From a virus, in IMG/VR virus record IMGVR_UViG_3300032249_000551, positions 1-54,227 of that record: a stretch of DNA of 54,227 bases. One strand, written 5' to 3'. Positions 20,677 through 28,749 of this stretch are shown piece by piece. Below the pieces are notes generated by a model that saw only the letters and a program-made list of their open reading frames with translations, did not search any database and was not told where the DNA came from. A program made the position numbers and the translations under genes. The stretch's first letter is position 1, and every line of letters starts with the position of its first letter.

Positions 20677-21207
20677 ATGAAACTAACAACAAAAGGAAAG
20701 ATAGTGTTTGGGTCGTTGTTTACAGCGATGTTTTTGATGGCAGGAATGTTGGCTTTACCGCCAGCATTTAGCCCAACAAAAGCCGAAGCACAAGCAATAG
20801 AGCAAGAAGCGCAAGAAGATGTACTAACCAAGTATGTCAATGCAGATGATTTAACTGACTCACAGTTAGTAGAGTTACTGCAAGCCGTAGGCTTCAAAGG
20901 TCACGACCTTAAAGAAGCATGGGCTATTGCGAAAAAAGAATCACATGGTAATCCGCTATCACACAACGGTAATCGTAAGACAGGAGACAACTCCTACGGT
21001 CTATTCCAAGTAAACATGCTTGGTTCATTAGGTGATGCAAGGCGAGATAAGTTCAATTTGGCTTCTAATGCTGAACTGTTCAACCCTGTGGTTAATGCCC
21101 AAATCGCTTATCACATGAGCGATGGTGGCACAGATTGGAGCGCATGGAAAGGTACTGAAACTGACGTAGTAAAGCGTTGGTTAAAGAAGTTTCCATCAGA
21201 GCAATAA
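20677..21207 (+). CDS. Secreted lysozyme/transglycosylase-like protein
   Basis: 176 residues from ATG 20677 (GGAG 5 bases upstream; the overlapping GTG 20671 has no ribosome-binding site). A signal peptide (basic MKLTTKGK, hydrophobic core 9-30, AEA cleavage near 38) precedes an acidic linker and a lysozyme-like domain: AWAIAKKESHGNPLSH with the likely catalytic Glu88, DNSYGLFQVNMLG, and NPVVNAQIAYHMSDGGTDWS. It would cut peptidoglycan outside the membrane. Located after int and bounded by a terminator, it looks like a moron or lysogenic-conversion gene rather than part of the CHAP lysis cassette. Confidence 0.75.
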   Translation: MKLTTKGKIVFGSLFTAMFLMAGMLALPPAFSPTKAEAQAIEQEAQEDVLTKYVNADDLTDSQLVELLQAVGFKGHDLKEAWAIAKKESHGNPLSHNGNRKTGDNSYGLFQVNMLGSLGDARRDKFNLASNAELFNPVVNAQIAYHMSDGGTDWSAWKGTETDVVKRWLKKFPSEQ

Positions 21208-21253
21208 TCGTAGCCAAAGCAAAAGCCATAGCAAAAGCAGGTGCATAATAGGA

Positions 21254-21285
21254 AGCCCCCTCAGAAATGAGGGGGTTTTCTTTTT
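21254..21285 (+). terminator. Intrinsic terminator after the lysozyme-like gene
   Basis: GCCCCCTCA-GAAA-TGAGGGGG followed by TTTTCTTTTT. 8-bp perfect stem with a GNRA-like tetraloop. Confidence 0.9.
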
Positions 21286-21318
21286 GTGTTACACTCAGAG
21301 CAGGGAAGGGGGTAGTAA

Positions 21319-21477
21319 ATGGCAAAGCACCATGACAAAGTTGCAGCAGCACTAGCAACAAGAATTGCAAATATGCCGAAAGGCGATGGTTACAAGAAGC
21401 CTGGAAGTATGAATCCAAGAAAGACTGGATACATGAGCATTAAGGCTAATGAAGCAAAACGGATTTTAAGTAAGTAA
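21319..21477 (+). CDS. 52-residue basic protein
   Basis: ATG 21319 behind AAGGGGGTAGTAA. Product begins MAKHHDKVAAALATRIANMP and ends in a basic helix. It stands alone between two perfect intrinsic terminators, implying its own promoter in the 35 bases upstream. Not recognised. Confidence 0.55.
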   Translation: MAKHHDKVAAALATRIANMPKGDGYKKPGSMNPRKTGYMSIKANEAKRILSK

Positions 21478-21481
21478 AGAT

Positions 21482-21510
21482 AAGCCCTGAGAAATCAGGG
21501 CTTTTTCTTT
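21482..21510 (+). terminator. Intrinsic terminator
   Basis: AAGCCCTGA-GAAA-TCAGGGCTT followed by TTTCTTT. 9-bp perfect stem, GAAA loop, 4 bases after the preceding stop. Confidence 0.9.
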
Positions 21511-21522
21511 ATCATTGTACTT

Positions 21523-21912
21523 ATGTCAATCCCATTAGCCACCTCATACCATGCAGGAGACCGTTCTTTTGAGCGAGATGTAGACTATCGCCTTGCTTCA
21601 AATGTAGTAAAACAAGGTCGTCAAACAATACAGGACAATGGAAACATTCTCCATGAAGACCGTGACCCTGACAATATTGACCATGTTATTAAAGTAATTA
21701 CAACGCCTCACCCAAAGAAGATTGTTACAGTTATTAGAGATAAGACTCGTCCTTTTGCGGAAGAGCAAGCACGAGCAAAAGCAGACAAGACTGCTAAAGG
21801 AGAAGCAAAAGCAAAAGCAGATACAACCGCTGCTCGTAAAGCGGCACAGAAAGCAAGAAAACAAGAACGTTCTGCAGCGGCTAGTAACAAACAGCCAAAA
21901 GGCAAGAAGTAA
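21523..21912 (+). CDS. Hypothetical protein, possible DUF4258-like fold
   Basis: 129 residues. The N-terminal 70 residues (SYHAGDRSFERDVDYRLASN ... KIVTVIRDKTR) have the H...R...V-V...I-(V/I)-TV-x-R layout of DUF4258/RelE-like small proteins; that call is weak. The C-terminal 55 residues are an Ala/Lys/Glu/Arg low-complexity helix. It lies between two intrinsic terminators, with little room for a promoter (about 12 bases after the preceding T-tract), so read-through or an embedded promoter is needed. Confidence 0.5.
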   Translation: MSIPLATSYHAGDRSFERDVDYRLASNVVKQGRQTIQDNGNILHEDRDPDNIDHVIKVITTPHPKKIVTVIRDKTRPFAEEQARAKADKTAKGEAKAKADTTAARKAAQKARKQERSAAASNKQPKGKK

Positions 21913-21918
21913 AAGAAG

Positions 21919-21950
21919 AAGCCCCCCAAATAACTGGGGGGCTTTTTCTT
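21919..21950. terminator. Bidirectional terminator at convergent junction
   Basis: AAGCCCCCCA-aataac-TGGGGGGCTT followed by TTTCTT on the plus strand; 10-bp perfect stem. On the minus strand it is followed by CTTCTTTTAC, so it can also end the leftward transcript arriving from the ribonucleotide reductase side. Confidence 0.85.
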
Positions 21951-22038
21951 AGTCTCTACACGAGTAACAAATACCGTCAGAAGATTCTTTTGGTAGTTCT
22001 TCAAACTCTTCAAAACATTTTACGCACTTTATTTTCAT
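21949..22038 (-). CDS. 29-residue zinc-ribbon microprotein
   Basis: ATG at 22038 overlaps the reductase stop (ATGA). Product MKIKCVKCFEEFEELPKESS, then ICYSC near the end: C-x2-C and C-x2-C in 29 residues. Position directly after nrdJ resembles the small partner proteins sometimes trailing ribonucleotide reductases, but there is no redox CPYC motif. Function unknown. Confidence 0.5.
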   Translation of the reverse strand: MKIKCVKCFEEFEELPKESSDGICYSCRD

Positions 22039-24152
22039 TGACTATCCTTGATTAATTTGACCTCACAAGCGTCTGTTGTGCAGTAAGCCTCTCCGATAGC
22101 ATCGGCTGCCATACCTGCGTACACGCCTGATAAGTCAATAGGCATAAGGCTCATGCGACCTTCTTCATATTCTTCAGATGTAATCTGTGTGTAAGGCATC
22201 TGTGGATAGACCATGTTACCCATTGGTAGGAAACTAATCGTCTTTAGCTGACCATCGTGCATGTGCAAGATAGAAGCAATAGAGTCTGATTCCTTCTCAG
22301 GGTCAAAGGTTACAGTTACAGAGACAGAGTTATCTGACCAGTAACGCTGTACGACTACAGCGAGTGCAACCTTTTCATGAACTGAAACTTCTTTTTCTGC
22401 TCTCTTAGCGGTAGTCTCAATTGGGAAGAATACAACGCTTGTTGTTTCTGGAGATTCAGAAGCGGGTTCAACTCTGTAGTTTGCCATCTTAAATAGCGGA
22501 AGCATTGGGTCAGAGTTTGCAAAGCGGATTGCTCTGTTAAAGAACTTACCGCCTGATGCCCAGTGAACGCCAGGAGACTCTCCAGCAAGGATAGAGACAG
22601 TTCCCGATGGCTTTACTGTGGTCATCTTGATTGACTGACGGATGCCAAGCCACTCAGAGTAAGACTCGTCATACTTCTTTACGACTTCGTAGCCAGTGTT
22701 TAGCCAGTCACGCAATACAGTCCAGCCATTGTTATCTGCAAAGTTAGCAATACCAGAGATTGATGTTCCAATACGGCGGTTACGTTGCATGATTGCGTTG
22801 GTCTCTTCCCAGTGAGTTGGTAGAAGAGTTACAGTCTTGGCGTAAAGATAGGCAAACTTCAATGTTCTTTTGAAGTCTTCTAAATCAGTGTGGCGATTCA
22901 AGTAAGTCTCCACAAGTGTGCAACACTCATAAGACTCAAGAGATTGTTCAGCGCAAGGGTTGTATCCAGCGATTCGCCAATCTTTGTTGTTAGGTGGGTC
23001 AATAAGACGACCGTACTTGCGTGATACATCCATCCACACAACTCCAGGCTCACCATTACGAACGATGCCGTCAATAATCTTAGAGAAGTCTGAACCGACC
23101 TTTGCCTCTACAGAGTTGTTAGACATCCAAGCCCACCCTGGATTAGCAGGGTCATAAGAGTTACGCTCAGGAAAGACTTCTGGGTTCTTAAGGTTTAAAA
23201 AGGTGTCGTCATCAATCTGACCTATAAGAAGCTCAGCACTACGGCGTACATTTCCTGAAACAACACACACGCCAATCATGTTGCCAATGTCTGCTATGTC
23301 AGTCTTAGATAACTTCTCACCAACACGACCAGCAAACATCTTGTTGATGTGGTTGTGGAGTCTTAGGAGAGGTTCGTGTCCTGCTGCAGTTCCACCAAAG
23401 GTCTTGATTGGCGTACCTGCTGGGCGGATTTCTTCGTAATCAAATACTGGAGCCTTCGTATCTGGCTTGAGGTAGGCATTGATGAGGGCGGCTGTAGATT
23501 CAACCCATCCTTCTCTGGTGTCAGGGATTTTATATTCGTAAGTTTCTTTTGGTTCATAGATTGTGAAGTCCTTGTCTGCTCCCTTGTCATCAAAGCCAAC
23601 GCCCACTCCGAGCATTGAGGCTTCCATAAGGAAAGCGAATGGTTTTGCTGGGTCGGTTTTTACCATTGACCCAGTAGATACAAACGCACAGTTCTGCAAA
23701 GCAGCAGAGTTGCGTTGTTCATTAACGAGTGGGGTACCCATTACCCATAGTCCACGTCCAGGTGGAGTCCACTTCAGGTTGAAGAGACGGTCAAATGCTT
23801 CTTTAGCCGAGGCTGCTGCCTTAGCGTCTGACCAAGGAAGTCGCTGACGCTTGGCGTGGTCTTTCTGTAGGGAGTACATGCCGTTGATGACTCGCTCACA
23901 TACATCTACCCAAGTCTCCTTAGTACCATCTGCCTTAAGTCGTGAATAGGTACGAAGAAAAGTAATTTCTCCAACTGAGTTTCCAGCAGCATCCCTATAC
24001 CCGAAAGGAGCCTTCTTGTCCTTGTACGAAGCGACGAAGTCATTTGTTAATTCAAAAGAAAACAGACCCAATTCCTTACCACCATTTCTATGTTTATGTA
24101 AATACCCCTTAACAGGGAACCCTATTGTGCCGTGGCGAAACCTACCACGCAC
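22035..24152 (-). CDS. nrdJ: Class II (adenosylcobalamin-dependent) ribonucleotide reductase
   Basis: Up to 705 residues. FELTNDFVASYKDKKAPFGY, LRTYSR, AALQNCAFVS (first redox Cys), NPCAEQSLESYECCTLVE (thiyl Cys plus Glu) and a C-terminal CTTDACEV redox pair match the monomeric B12-dependent RTPR type. It makes dNTPs without oxygen, provided the host supplies cobalamin. The start is uncertain: GTG 24152 has no ribosome-binding site, conserved sequence begins only near residue 31, and TTG 24071 or CTG 24065 sit next to AAGGAA. No cobalamin riboswitch box was found upstream. Confidence 0.9.
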   Translation of the reverse strand: MRGRFRHGTIGFPVKGYLHKHRNGGKELGLFSFELTNDFVASYKDKKAPFGYRDAAGNSVGEITFLRTYSRLKADGTKETWVDVCERVINGMYSLQKDHAKRQRLPWSDAKAAASAKEAFDRLFNLKWTPPGRGLWVMGTPLVNEQRNSAALQNCAFVSTGSMVKTDPAKPFAFLMEASMLGVGVGFDDKGADKDFTIYEPKETYEYKIPDTREGWVESTAALINAYLKPDTKAPVFDYEEIRPAGTPIKTFGGTAAGHEPLLRLHNHINKMFAGRVGEKLSKTDIADIGNMIGVCVVSGNVRRSAELLIGQIDDDTFLNLKNPEVFPERNSYDPANPGWAWMSNNSVEAKVGSDFSKIIDGIVRNGEPGVVWMDVSRKYGRLIDPPNNKDWRIAGYNPCAEQSLESYECCTLVETYLNRHTDLEDFKRTLKFAYLYAKTVTLLPTHWEETNAIMQRNRRIGTSISGIANFADNNGWTVLRDWLNTGYEVVKKYDESYSEWLGIRQSIKMTTVKPSGTVSILAGESPGVHWASGGKFFNRAIRFANSDPMLPLFKMANYRVEPASESPETTSVVFFPIETTAKRAEKEVSVHEKVALAVVVQRYWSDNSVSVTVTFDPEKESDSIASILHMHDGQLKTISFLPMGNMVYPQMPYTQITSEEYEEGRMSLMPIDLSGVYAGMAADAIGEAYCTTDACEVKLIKDSQ

Positions 24153-24233
24153 TTGTTAACTTTGTTTACTTTAAAATCTATCTTGGCAGGGTGAACCCTG
24201 ATTCAGGTTAGAGGAAGTACTGTTATCAAGTAA

Positions 24234-25739
24234 CTAGTCTTCTAGTGAAGACTGAATAATTTTTGTGACTGTATCTTCTTTTAAGGCTTGAGGTAACTCT
24301 CTTAGAGCTTGAGCTTTGTCTCCGAAGATAGCGGAAAGAACTCCACCAGCGCCTTGACGCTGTGCTGTAATCTGAATGAACTCTTTGTCCGAGGCCATGT
24401 CGTTAACTTCTTTAACCATTTTGATTAGGCGGTCAACTTCTTGAGAGACGTTTGGGTCTGCGTATCCACCGTTCATTTCTTCAGCAAAACGCATAAAAGC
24501 AACTCTTTGACCCTGCATTTCAATCATTGAGGTCATCAAAGCCTTGAGTTGGTCTTTGGTTTTGACTTCAATAGGGAGGTTGAAGGCACACGTATTTAAG
24601 GGTTTGAAGGCTGGACAGTTGGCAGCTACAAAGCAAGTGTCACACTGTCTTAAAGAAGATTGCTGGGTTTGTACTACTGGGATATCCATCAGGACGTCTT
24701 TGCCGTCATCGTCTGTTTCAACAACAGTCTTCATCTTGTATCCAAAAACAGGTAGGTTCTGAACCTCTGAAGGGTCTCTTTGGACTACTTCTTGACGCTC
24801 AAGTTTCCGCATCTCAGAGACACTGTTATCAGAAAGTACCCCCCCTAGTTCCATCAAACCACTCATGAGTGGTGTGTCACTGTTATCAGATACTTTGCCT
24901 TCTTTACCCCCATCAATGATGTGGAAATTAGGTGTTTTCTTGTCCATGGATGCCTCTAACTGTAGGTATGACCAGACCGCAACTCTAGTCGCTTCAAGGG
25001 TGTTATCTTGGCTAAACCCCAAATAGTCTAACCCTGCCTTCTCTACAATGCGCTTGTAGCGAGGGCGTGCTTGGTCTTTCATGCGCTTTGGGTAACGCTT
25101 AATTTGGGCGCCATCCCATACAATTGTTTCGCCTCTTCGCATTGGGCTAAGCCATGACAATGTGCTGGCAGTGCTAAATGGTACCTGTCGGATGTTGTCT
25201 GGCTTGGCACAGGCAAGGGCGTGGTACTGAGTCCCAAACTGCCTCTGGTAGCCCCGTGTGAGGGCTGCTAGGCTGGTTACAGACTCAATCTCGTCGTTGG
25301 GTATAACTACGTTCTGGTAGGTCTGAGACATTAGTTTAAGGGATGGCAGACCGTACTCTTCATGCCAGACTACCCAGAACTTAGGGTCGTGCTCATAAAA
25401 GGGTCTCTGGGCTTCTACCCAATCCTTGCCTAAAACCATAGAGTCAAACTCCATAAAGGCTGATGCTCTCTCAGAGTTATCCACAAGGAACTCTTGGTAA
25501 TCAGCGGCTAAAGAAGTTAATTCTTCTTTTGACAGTCCTGCTTTGTCAGCTTGAGCTGCACCAGACTCAATGAACACCTGGGTGTCGGCATCAAAGTGCT
25601 CGCTAATCAACCATCTTTTGGTAGTGGGCAAACCTCTTTTGCGTAACGTCCAAAAGTTGAGTCCCATTGACTCAACCTTGGAACCAAAAAGAAGATTGCG
25701 GTTGGAGCCTACTTCAGCCCCGCTAAAGATGACACGCAT
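24234..25739 (-). CDS. Conserved phage protein of unknown function, TIM-barrel-like
   Basis: 501 residues from ATG 25739 (TGATG overlap with the HAD-like gene). Residues 1-270 show alternating strand/helix sequence: VIFSGA, QVFIESGAAQAD, AFMEFDS, YHALACAKPDNIRQVPFSTA, WLSPMRRGETIVW. The ESGAAQ segment recalls the DSGGFQ of tRNA-guanine transglycosylases, but this is weak. A Cys4 site, CDTCFVAANCPAFKPLNTC, lies at about 365-383. The C-terminus is helical. I cannot assign a function; a nucleobase-modifying TGT/DpdA-like enzyme is one possibility. Confidence 0.55.
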   Translation of the reverse strand: MRVIFSGAEVGSNRNLLFGSKVESMGLNFWTLRKRGLPTTKRWLISEHFDADTQVFIESGAAQADKAGLSKEELTSLAADYQEFLVDNSERASAFMEFDSMVLGKDWVEAQRPFYEHDPKFWVVWHEEYGLPSLKLMSQTYQNVVIPNDEIESVTSLAALTRGYQRQFGTQYHALACAKPDNIRQVPFSTASTLSWLSPMRRGETIVWDGAQIKRYPKRMKDQARPRYKRIVEKAGLDYLGFSQDNTLEATRVAVWSYLQLEASMDKKTPNFHIIDGGKEGKVSDNSDTPLMSGLMELGGVLSDNSVSEMRKLERQEVVQRDPSEVQNLPVFGYKMKTVVETDDDGKDVLMDIPVVQTQQSSLRQCDTCFVAANCPAFKPLNTCAFNLPIEVKTKDQLKALMTSMIEMQGQRVAFMRFAEEMNGGYADPNVSQEVDRLIKMVKEVNDMASDKEFIQITAQRQGAGGVLSAIFGDKAQALRELPQALKEDTVTKIIQSSLED

Positions 25740-26233
25740 CAATCAGACCAGAGTTCAGCCACTGTATCTTTTGGTCTTTGTGCTTGTTCTGAGCGTGCGA
25801 TGTTTACTTTGTTGATAGAGTCTTCAATGTCCGACCAGCGTCGTACTTTCTTTGGGGCATCTGGTCGGTTTTCAACCACAGCAAACCCAGGATGGCTGAA
25901 GAGAAGTGCTGGAACTCTTTGCTCCATAAAAACCCAAGCACACATAGTTGGGTCAGCATCTACGTACATCTCAATCGGAGCTCTGGAACGAGAGAGAGTG
26001 AACTGTCTCTTCTTTAGGTCCTCACCTGCCAGCTCAAAAGAAGAATCAATCAAGTCGTCGTAGTTAATGATTCCGTGCGAGTTTAACCATTGCTTGGCAT
26101 CTGCTTCTTTGCGGGAGGTCATGATGGCAACACGGTTATTGATATTTAGGGCGTAGTAAAGCGCCACTCCTGCACGGATTGGTTCTCCAGAATCCGAACT
26201 TAGTACGCCGTCTAGTGATACGAGTATGTTCAT
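25739..26233 (-). CDS. HAD-like protein lacking the nucleophilic Asp
   Basis: 164 residues. MNILVSLDGVLSSDSGEPIR is the HAD motif I position, but the usual D-x-D reads S-L-D: the first (nucleophile) Asp is Ser. Motif II looks intact (AIMTSR) and YVDADPTMCAWV replaces motif IV. The middle carries the cap-less HAD Rossmannoid pattern. Likely an inactive phosphatase fold used for binding, or an enzyme with altered chemistry. Coupled to the 501-residue gene downstream; 4 bases from the GNAT-like gene upstream. Confidence 0.6.
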   Translation of the reverse strand: MNILVSLDGVLSSDSGEPIRAGVALYYALNINNRVAIMTSRKEADAKQWLNSHGIINYDDLIDSSFELAGEDLKKRQFTLSRSRAPIEMYVDADPTMCAWVFMEQRVPALLFSHPGFAVVENRPDAPKKVRRWSDIEDSINKVNIARSEQAQRPKDTVAELWSD

Positions 26234-26237
26234 TTAT

Positions 26238-26546
26238 TTATAGGCTATCTGCCCAAGCCTTTCCTTCTTTAGACTGAATGTTTGAGTGAATTGGTTTTAC
26301 TATTCCTTTTTGAGCATTTGCATGTAACAACATTCCTGTTGCAACACCTTTTCTTCTATGTTCTGGAAAAGTAGTTATTTGTAATATGTGACCACCAACT
26401 GGGTCCCATTCCATCATTCCTGCCATTTTATTGGTTGAAGAGTGAACAGCAGTAACTCTGTGGGCTTCTTCTCCGTACTCGTTTGGGTTACCTGGTTCAA
26501 AATCGTAGTCATACTTTCCAAGCTGTGTTTCGCTTAAGTTGCTCAT
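26238..26546 (-). CDS. Small GNAT-like acetyltransferase
   Basis: 102 residues. GGHILQITTFPEHRRKGVAT carries motif A with HRRKGVAT as the acetyl-CoA loop; C-terminal IHSNIQSKEGKAWADSL parallels SPKHSDLMTEAGESWAKK in the GNAT at 6958-7350. ATGA-coupled to the nucleotidyltransferase gene upstream. Substrate unknown. Confidence 0.6.
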   Translation of the reverse strand: MSNLSETQLGKYDYDFEPGNPNEYGEEAHRVTAVHSSTNKMAGMMEWDPVGGHILQITTFPEHRRKGVATGMLLHANAQKGIVKPIHSNIQSKEGKAWADSL

Positions 26547-27475
26547 CCTTTTGCCCTATACGTTGCTGCTCTCCTAATAAGAGTCTGAGTATCTGGCAGT
26601 TCAACACCGTAAGTCTCGTCTGCTTGTTGTGCTTTGTATGCTGACCAGTACTCAGACATCTTCTTTAGGGCAGGTACGGTTCCGTACTTCTTTCCAGCCT
26701 GCCATCTATAGTTGTAAAAATCTGCGTAACCTTCGCCCTCTGTACGAAAGGCAAACTTGCGTGCCCCGTGAATGTCTTCATACATTGCAGAACCCTGCGT
26801 TAGGGCTGCGTGCAGGCGTGCCTCTGCATTACGGCGTGCTGGGTCGTTCTGTGCAGCCTGTACGTCAGTTAACGCCTTGGTATAGCGTGTAACAATCTCG
26901 GTTGCTACTGATAGGTCACGCTTTGCTACTTCATCCCATACGCGATTTTCTGGAGCAGTTGTCTGCTCAGGATGGACTGTCCACTCATTGTGGGTTAGGT
27001 CGTATGCTGCATAAGGGTTGATAGTGCGAATGTCGGTAGCACCTGGGTTTACATAGAAGGTAACCTCATACCCGTTCCAGTCTTGTGTCTCTGGCTGTAG
27101 GTGAATGCGGAAATCTTCGTTTAACATACGGCTAATCTCTACATCACCAAGACCCATAAACTCTGGATGGGCTTTGCGGAACTGAATGTAGTTAACCCCA
27201 ATAAGAACGTCTAAGTCCCCAGGTTGGCGTGCTGCTGACCATTGATATGAGACACCAGAGCCTGCAATCCATACGTGCGCCCATAGGTTTGGGTTACGGT
27301 ATTTCTCATTTAAGAAACCAAACAGAAGTTGAAGTATCCCATTACGAACCCATCCCTTTAAAGTCTTTTCTGAGAATAACTTAGGGTCTAACTCTGTTTC
27401 AGGGGCAGAAAAATAGGAAGTAGCAGTTCCCTGAATGTGGACAGGGTTTGAGTTACTTCCTAAGTTCTTAAACAT
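26543..27475 (-). CDS. Nucleotidyltransferase (Pol-beta superfamily)
   Basis: 310 residues. VWIAGSGVSYQWSAARQPGD then LDVLIGV (about 68-94) has the G-S-x(n)-D-x-D nucleotidyltransferase motif, with a later D/E strand likely in YEVTFYVNPG. The C-terminal 150 residues are helical and basic. Such phage enzymes transfer NMPs to nucleic acids, proteins or small molecules; the target is unknown. Next to GNAT and HAD-like genes. Confidence 0.7.
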   Translation of the reverse strand: MFKNLGSNSNPVHIQGTATSYFSAPETELDPKLFSEKTLKGWVRNGILQLLFGFLNEKYRNPNLWAHVWIAGSGVSYQWSAARQPGDLDVLIGVNYIQFRKAHPEFMGLGDVEISRMLNEDFRIHLQPETQDWNGYEVTFYVNPGATDIRTINPYAAYDLTHNEWTVHPEQTTAPENRVWDEVAKRDLSVATEIVTRYTKALTDVQAAQNDPARRNAEARLHAALTQGSAMYEDIHGARKFAFRTEGEGYADFYNYRWQAGKKYGTVPALKKMSEYWSAYKAQQADETYGVELPDTQTLIRRAATYRAKG

Positions 27476-27494
27476 AGCCTTAGTTTAGAGCGTA

Positions 27495-27782
27495 TTAAGC
27501 TTTTGTTGGGTCTATCCCACGCTCAGATAATGCTTCTGCAATCTTTGCACGCTGTTGCTCGCTAGGAGGTACAGGCTGTAGGGCATCAACTACGGCTTTA
27601 GCAACACGCTCAGCCAGTAGGAAGTCATCAATCTCTGAGACTAGTTGCTTGCTAGTCTGATAAATATCGTAGGTACTAGCGGTACGCGTTACGTTCTCAG
27701 TAACAGGCACTGTTTCAAGTGTCCCATCTGACCTCATTATTACAGAGTACGCTGCTTGAATCTTAGGTGTTTCTTCAGTCAT
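27495..27782 (-). CDS. Hypothetical protein
   Basis: 95 residues, not recognised. Beta-like N-terminus (AAYSVIMRSDGTLETVPVTE), helical middle with Leu/Ala heptads, C-terminus Pro/Ala-rich. One-base TAATG overlap with the upstream Cys-containing gene. Confidence 0.5.
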   Translation of the reverse strand: MTEETPKIQAAYSVIMRSDGTLETVPVTENVTRTASTYDIYQTSKQLVSEIDDFLLAERVAKAVVDALQPVPPSEQQRAKIAEALSERGIDPTKA

Positions 27783-28330
27783 TAGTTTAGTCCTAACAGT
27801 TTTTGTTTGCGTTGGTTTACGGCGATAGATACTGGGCAGAAGTTACAGAGGTAGGTCTTTGGACCTGCTTCATCCTGGTAACGGCCCATACCCTCTGCTT
27901 TACGTTCTTTTGCAGTATTAGGTATGAGTAGCTTTTCTTTGATTTGCCAATCATTGCAACCATCTTTAGGTTTGTTGTGCTGTTGGTAGCAAGACATGGC
28001 GTCTTCAAGAAACATAGAGCGTGAGTCGTAAAAAGTATCATCTACTTCTGCAAGACCCTTAGAACCTCCGCCTTTAATCTGGCGAATGATTTCTTTCTTA
28101 GACTCTGTTTTTGCCCAAGCACGTAAAGGCAGAACAAACAGTTTGCCTTTGTGTGGCTCACCTGATGGAAATACGTGTGCTTCACAAGCAATCGCTAACA
28201 GGTGGTCTTGTTCTGGAGCGCCCTCGTATGGAGGAAGTTCATCTAAAGATTCGCAGACGAGACAGTACAACAACCGAAACATCGGTTCATTGTCCATCTT
28301 TTTTTCGCCCAAAATAGGTACGTTACTCAT
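27782..28330 (-). CDS. Hypothetical protein with paired cysteines
   Basis: 182 residues (an internal ATG at 28297 is an alternative start). LLYCLVCESLDELPPYE and a C-terminal TYLCNFCPVSIAVNQRKQ each hold C-x2-C pairs, with CYQQHNKPKDGCNDW between; probably zinc or iron-sulfur binding. Not recognised. Confidence 0.55.
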   Translation of the reverse strand: MSNVPILGEKKMDNEPMFRLLYCLVCESLDELPPYEGAPEQDHLLAIACEAHVFPSGEPHKGKLFVLPLRAWAKTESKKEIIRQIKGGGSKGLAEVDDTFYDSRSMFLEDAMSCYQQHNKPKDGCNDWQIKEKLLIPNTAKERKAEGMGRYQDEAGPKTYLCNFCPVSIAVNQRKQKLLGLN

Positions 28331-28365
28331 TGTGCTCCTTGTAGTAGTCCGATTATCTTAGCAGA

Positions 28366-28749
28366 TTATTGATTCCACAACCCTTGCTCTGCTGAGTCAG
28401 CCTTGGCTTTGCGCTTTGCTGCACGACGTTCCATAGTCTTTTCACGCTCACTCTTAACGCCAATTGCACGGCGAGTTACTGCCTGCTTCTGTGCAGTAGT
28501 TGGGCTGTGGTAAACATCTGGGTAATGCCATCCACCTTCGTGGTGTACAGCCAATGGTGTGTCAGAACGTGGGTCGTTAACTGTGTAGTCAATGTTCTTT
28601 AGGCCCTTTAGTGCCTCTGAAAACTGAGTACCAGATAACCAACCGTGTGAACGTGGTGCTCCTGCGTGTCCCTCAAAGTTGTTACCCTTGAATGGTTCAC
28701 GAGCTGCAATTAGTGGACCAGCATTTACGTTAGAAGTTCTTTTAGCCAT
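28366..28749 (-). CDS. Hypothetical basic protein
   Basis: 127 residues, His/Gly/Arg-rich, no membrane segments: VHHEGGWHYPDVYHSP near the centre, strongly basic helical C-terminus (MERRAAKRKAKADSAEQG). TAATG coupling with the microprotein upstream. One of several small polar proteins at 28.4-33.1 kb that may be virion or DNA-binding components. Confidence 0.5.
   Translation of the reverse strand: MAKRTSNVNAGPLIAAREPFKGNNFEGHAGAPRSHGWLSGTQFSEALKGLKNIDYTVNDPRSDTPLAVHHEGGWHYPDVYHSPTTAQKQAVTRRAIGVKSEREKTMERRAAKRKAKADSAEQGLWNQ

Noticed and set aside
21523-21912. Firm toxin (RelE/DUF4258) call
   Set aside because: Only a loose pattern match and no antitoxin partner; left as hypothetical.
24100-24233. 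Cobalamin riboswitch before nrdJ
   Set aside because: GCCACGG resembles part of a B12 element but no B12 box or multi-stem architecture was visible.
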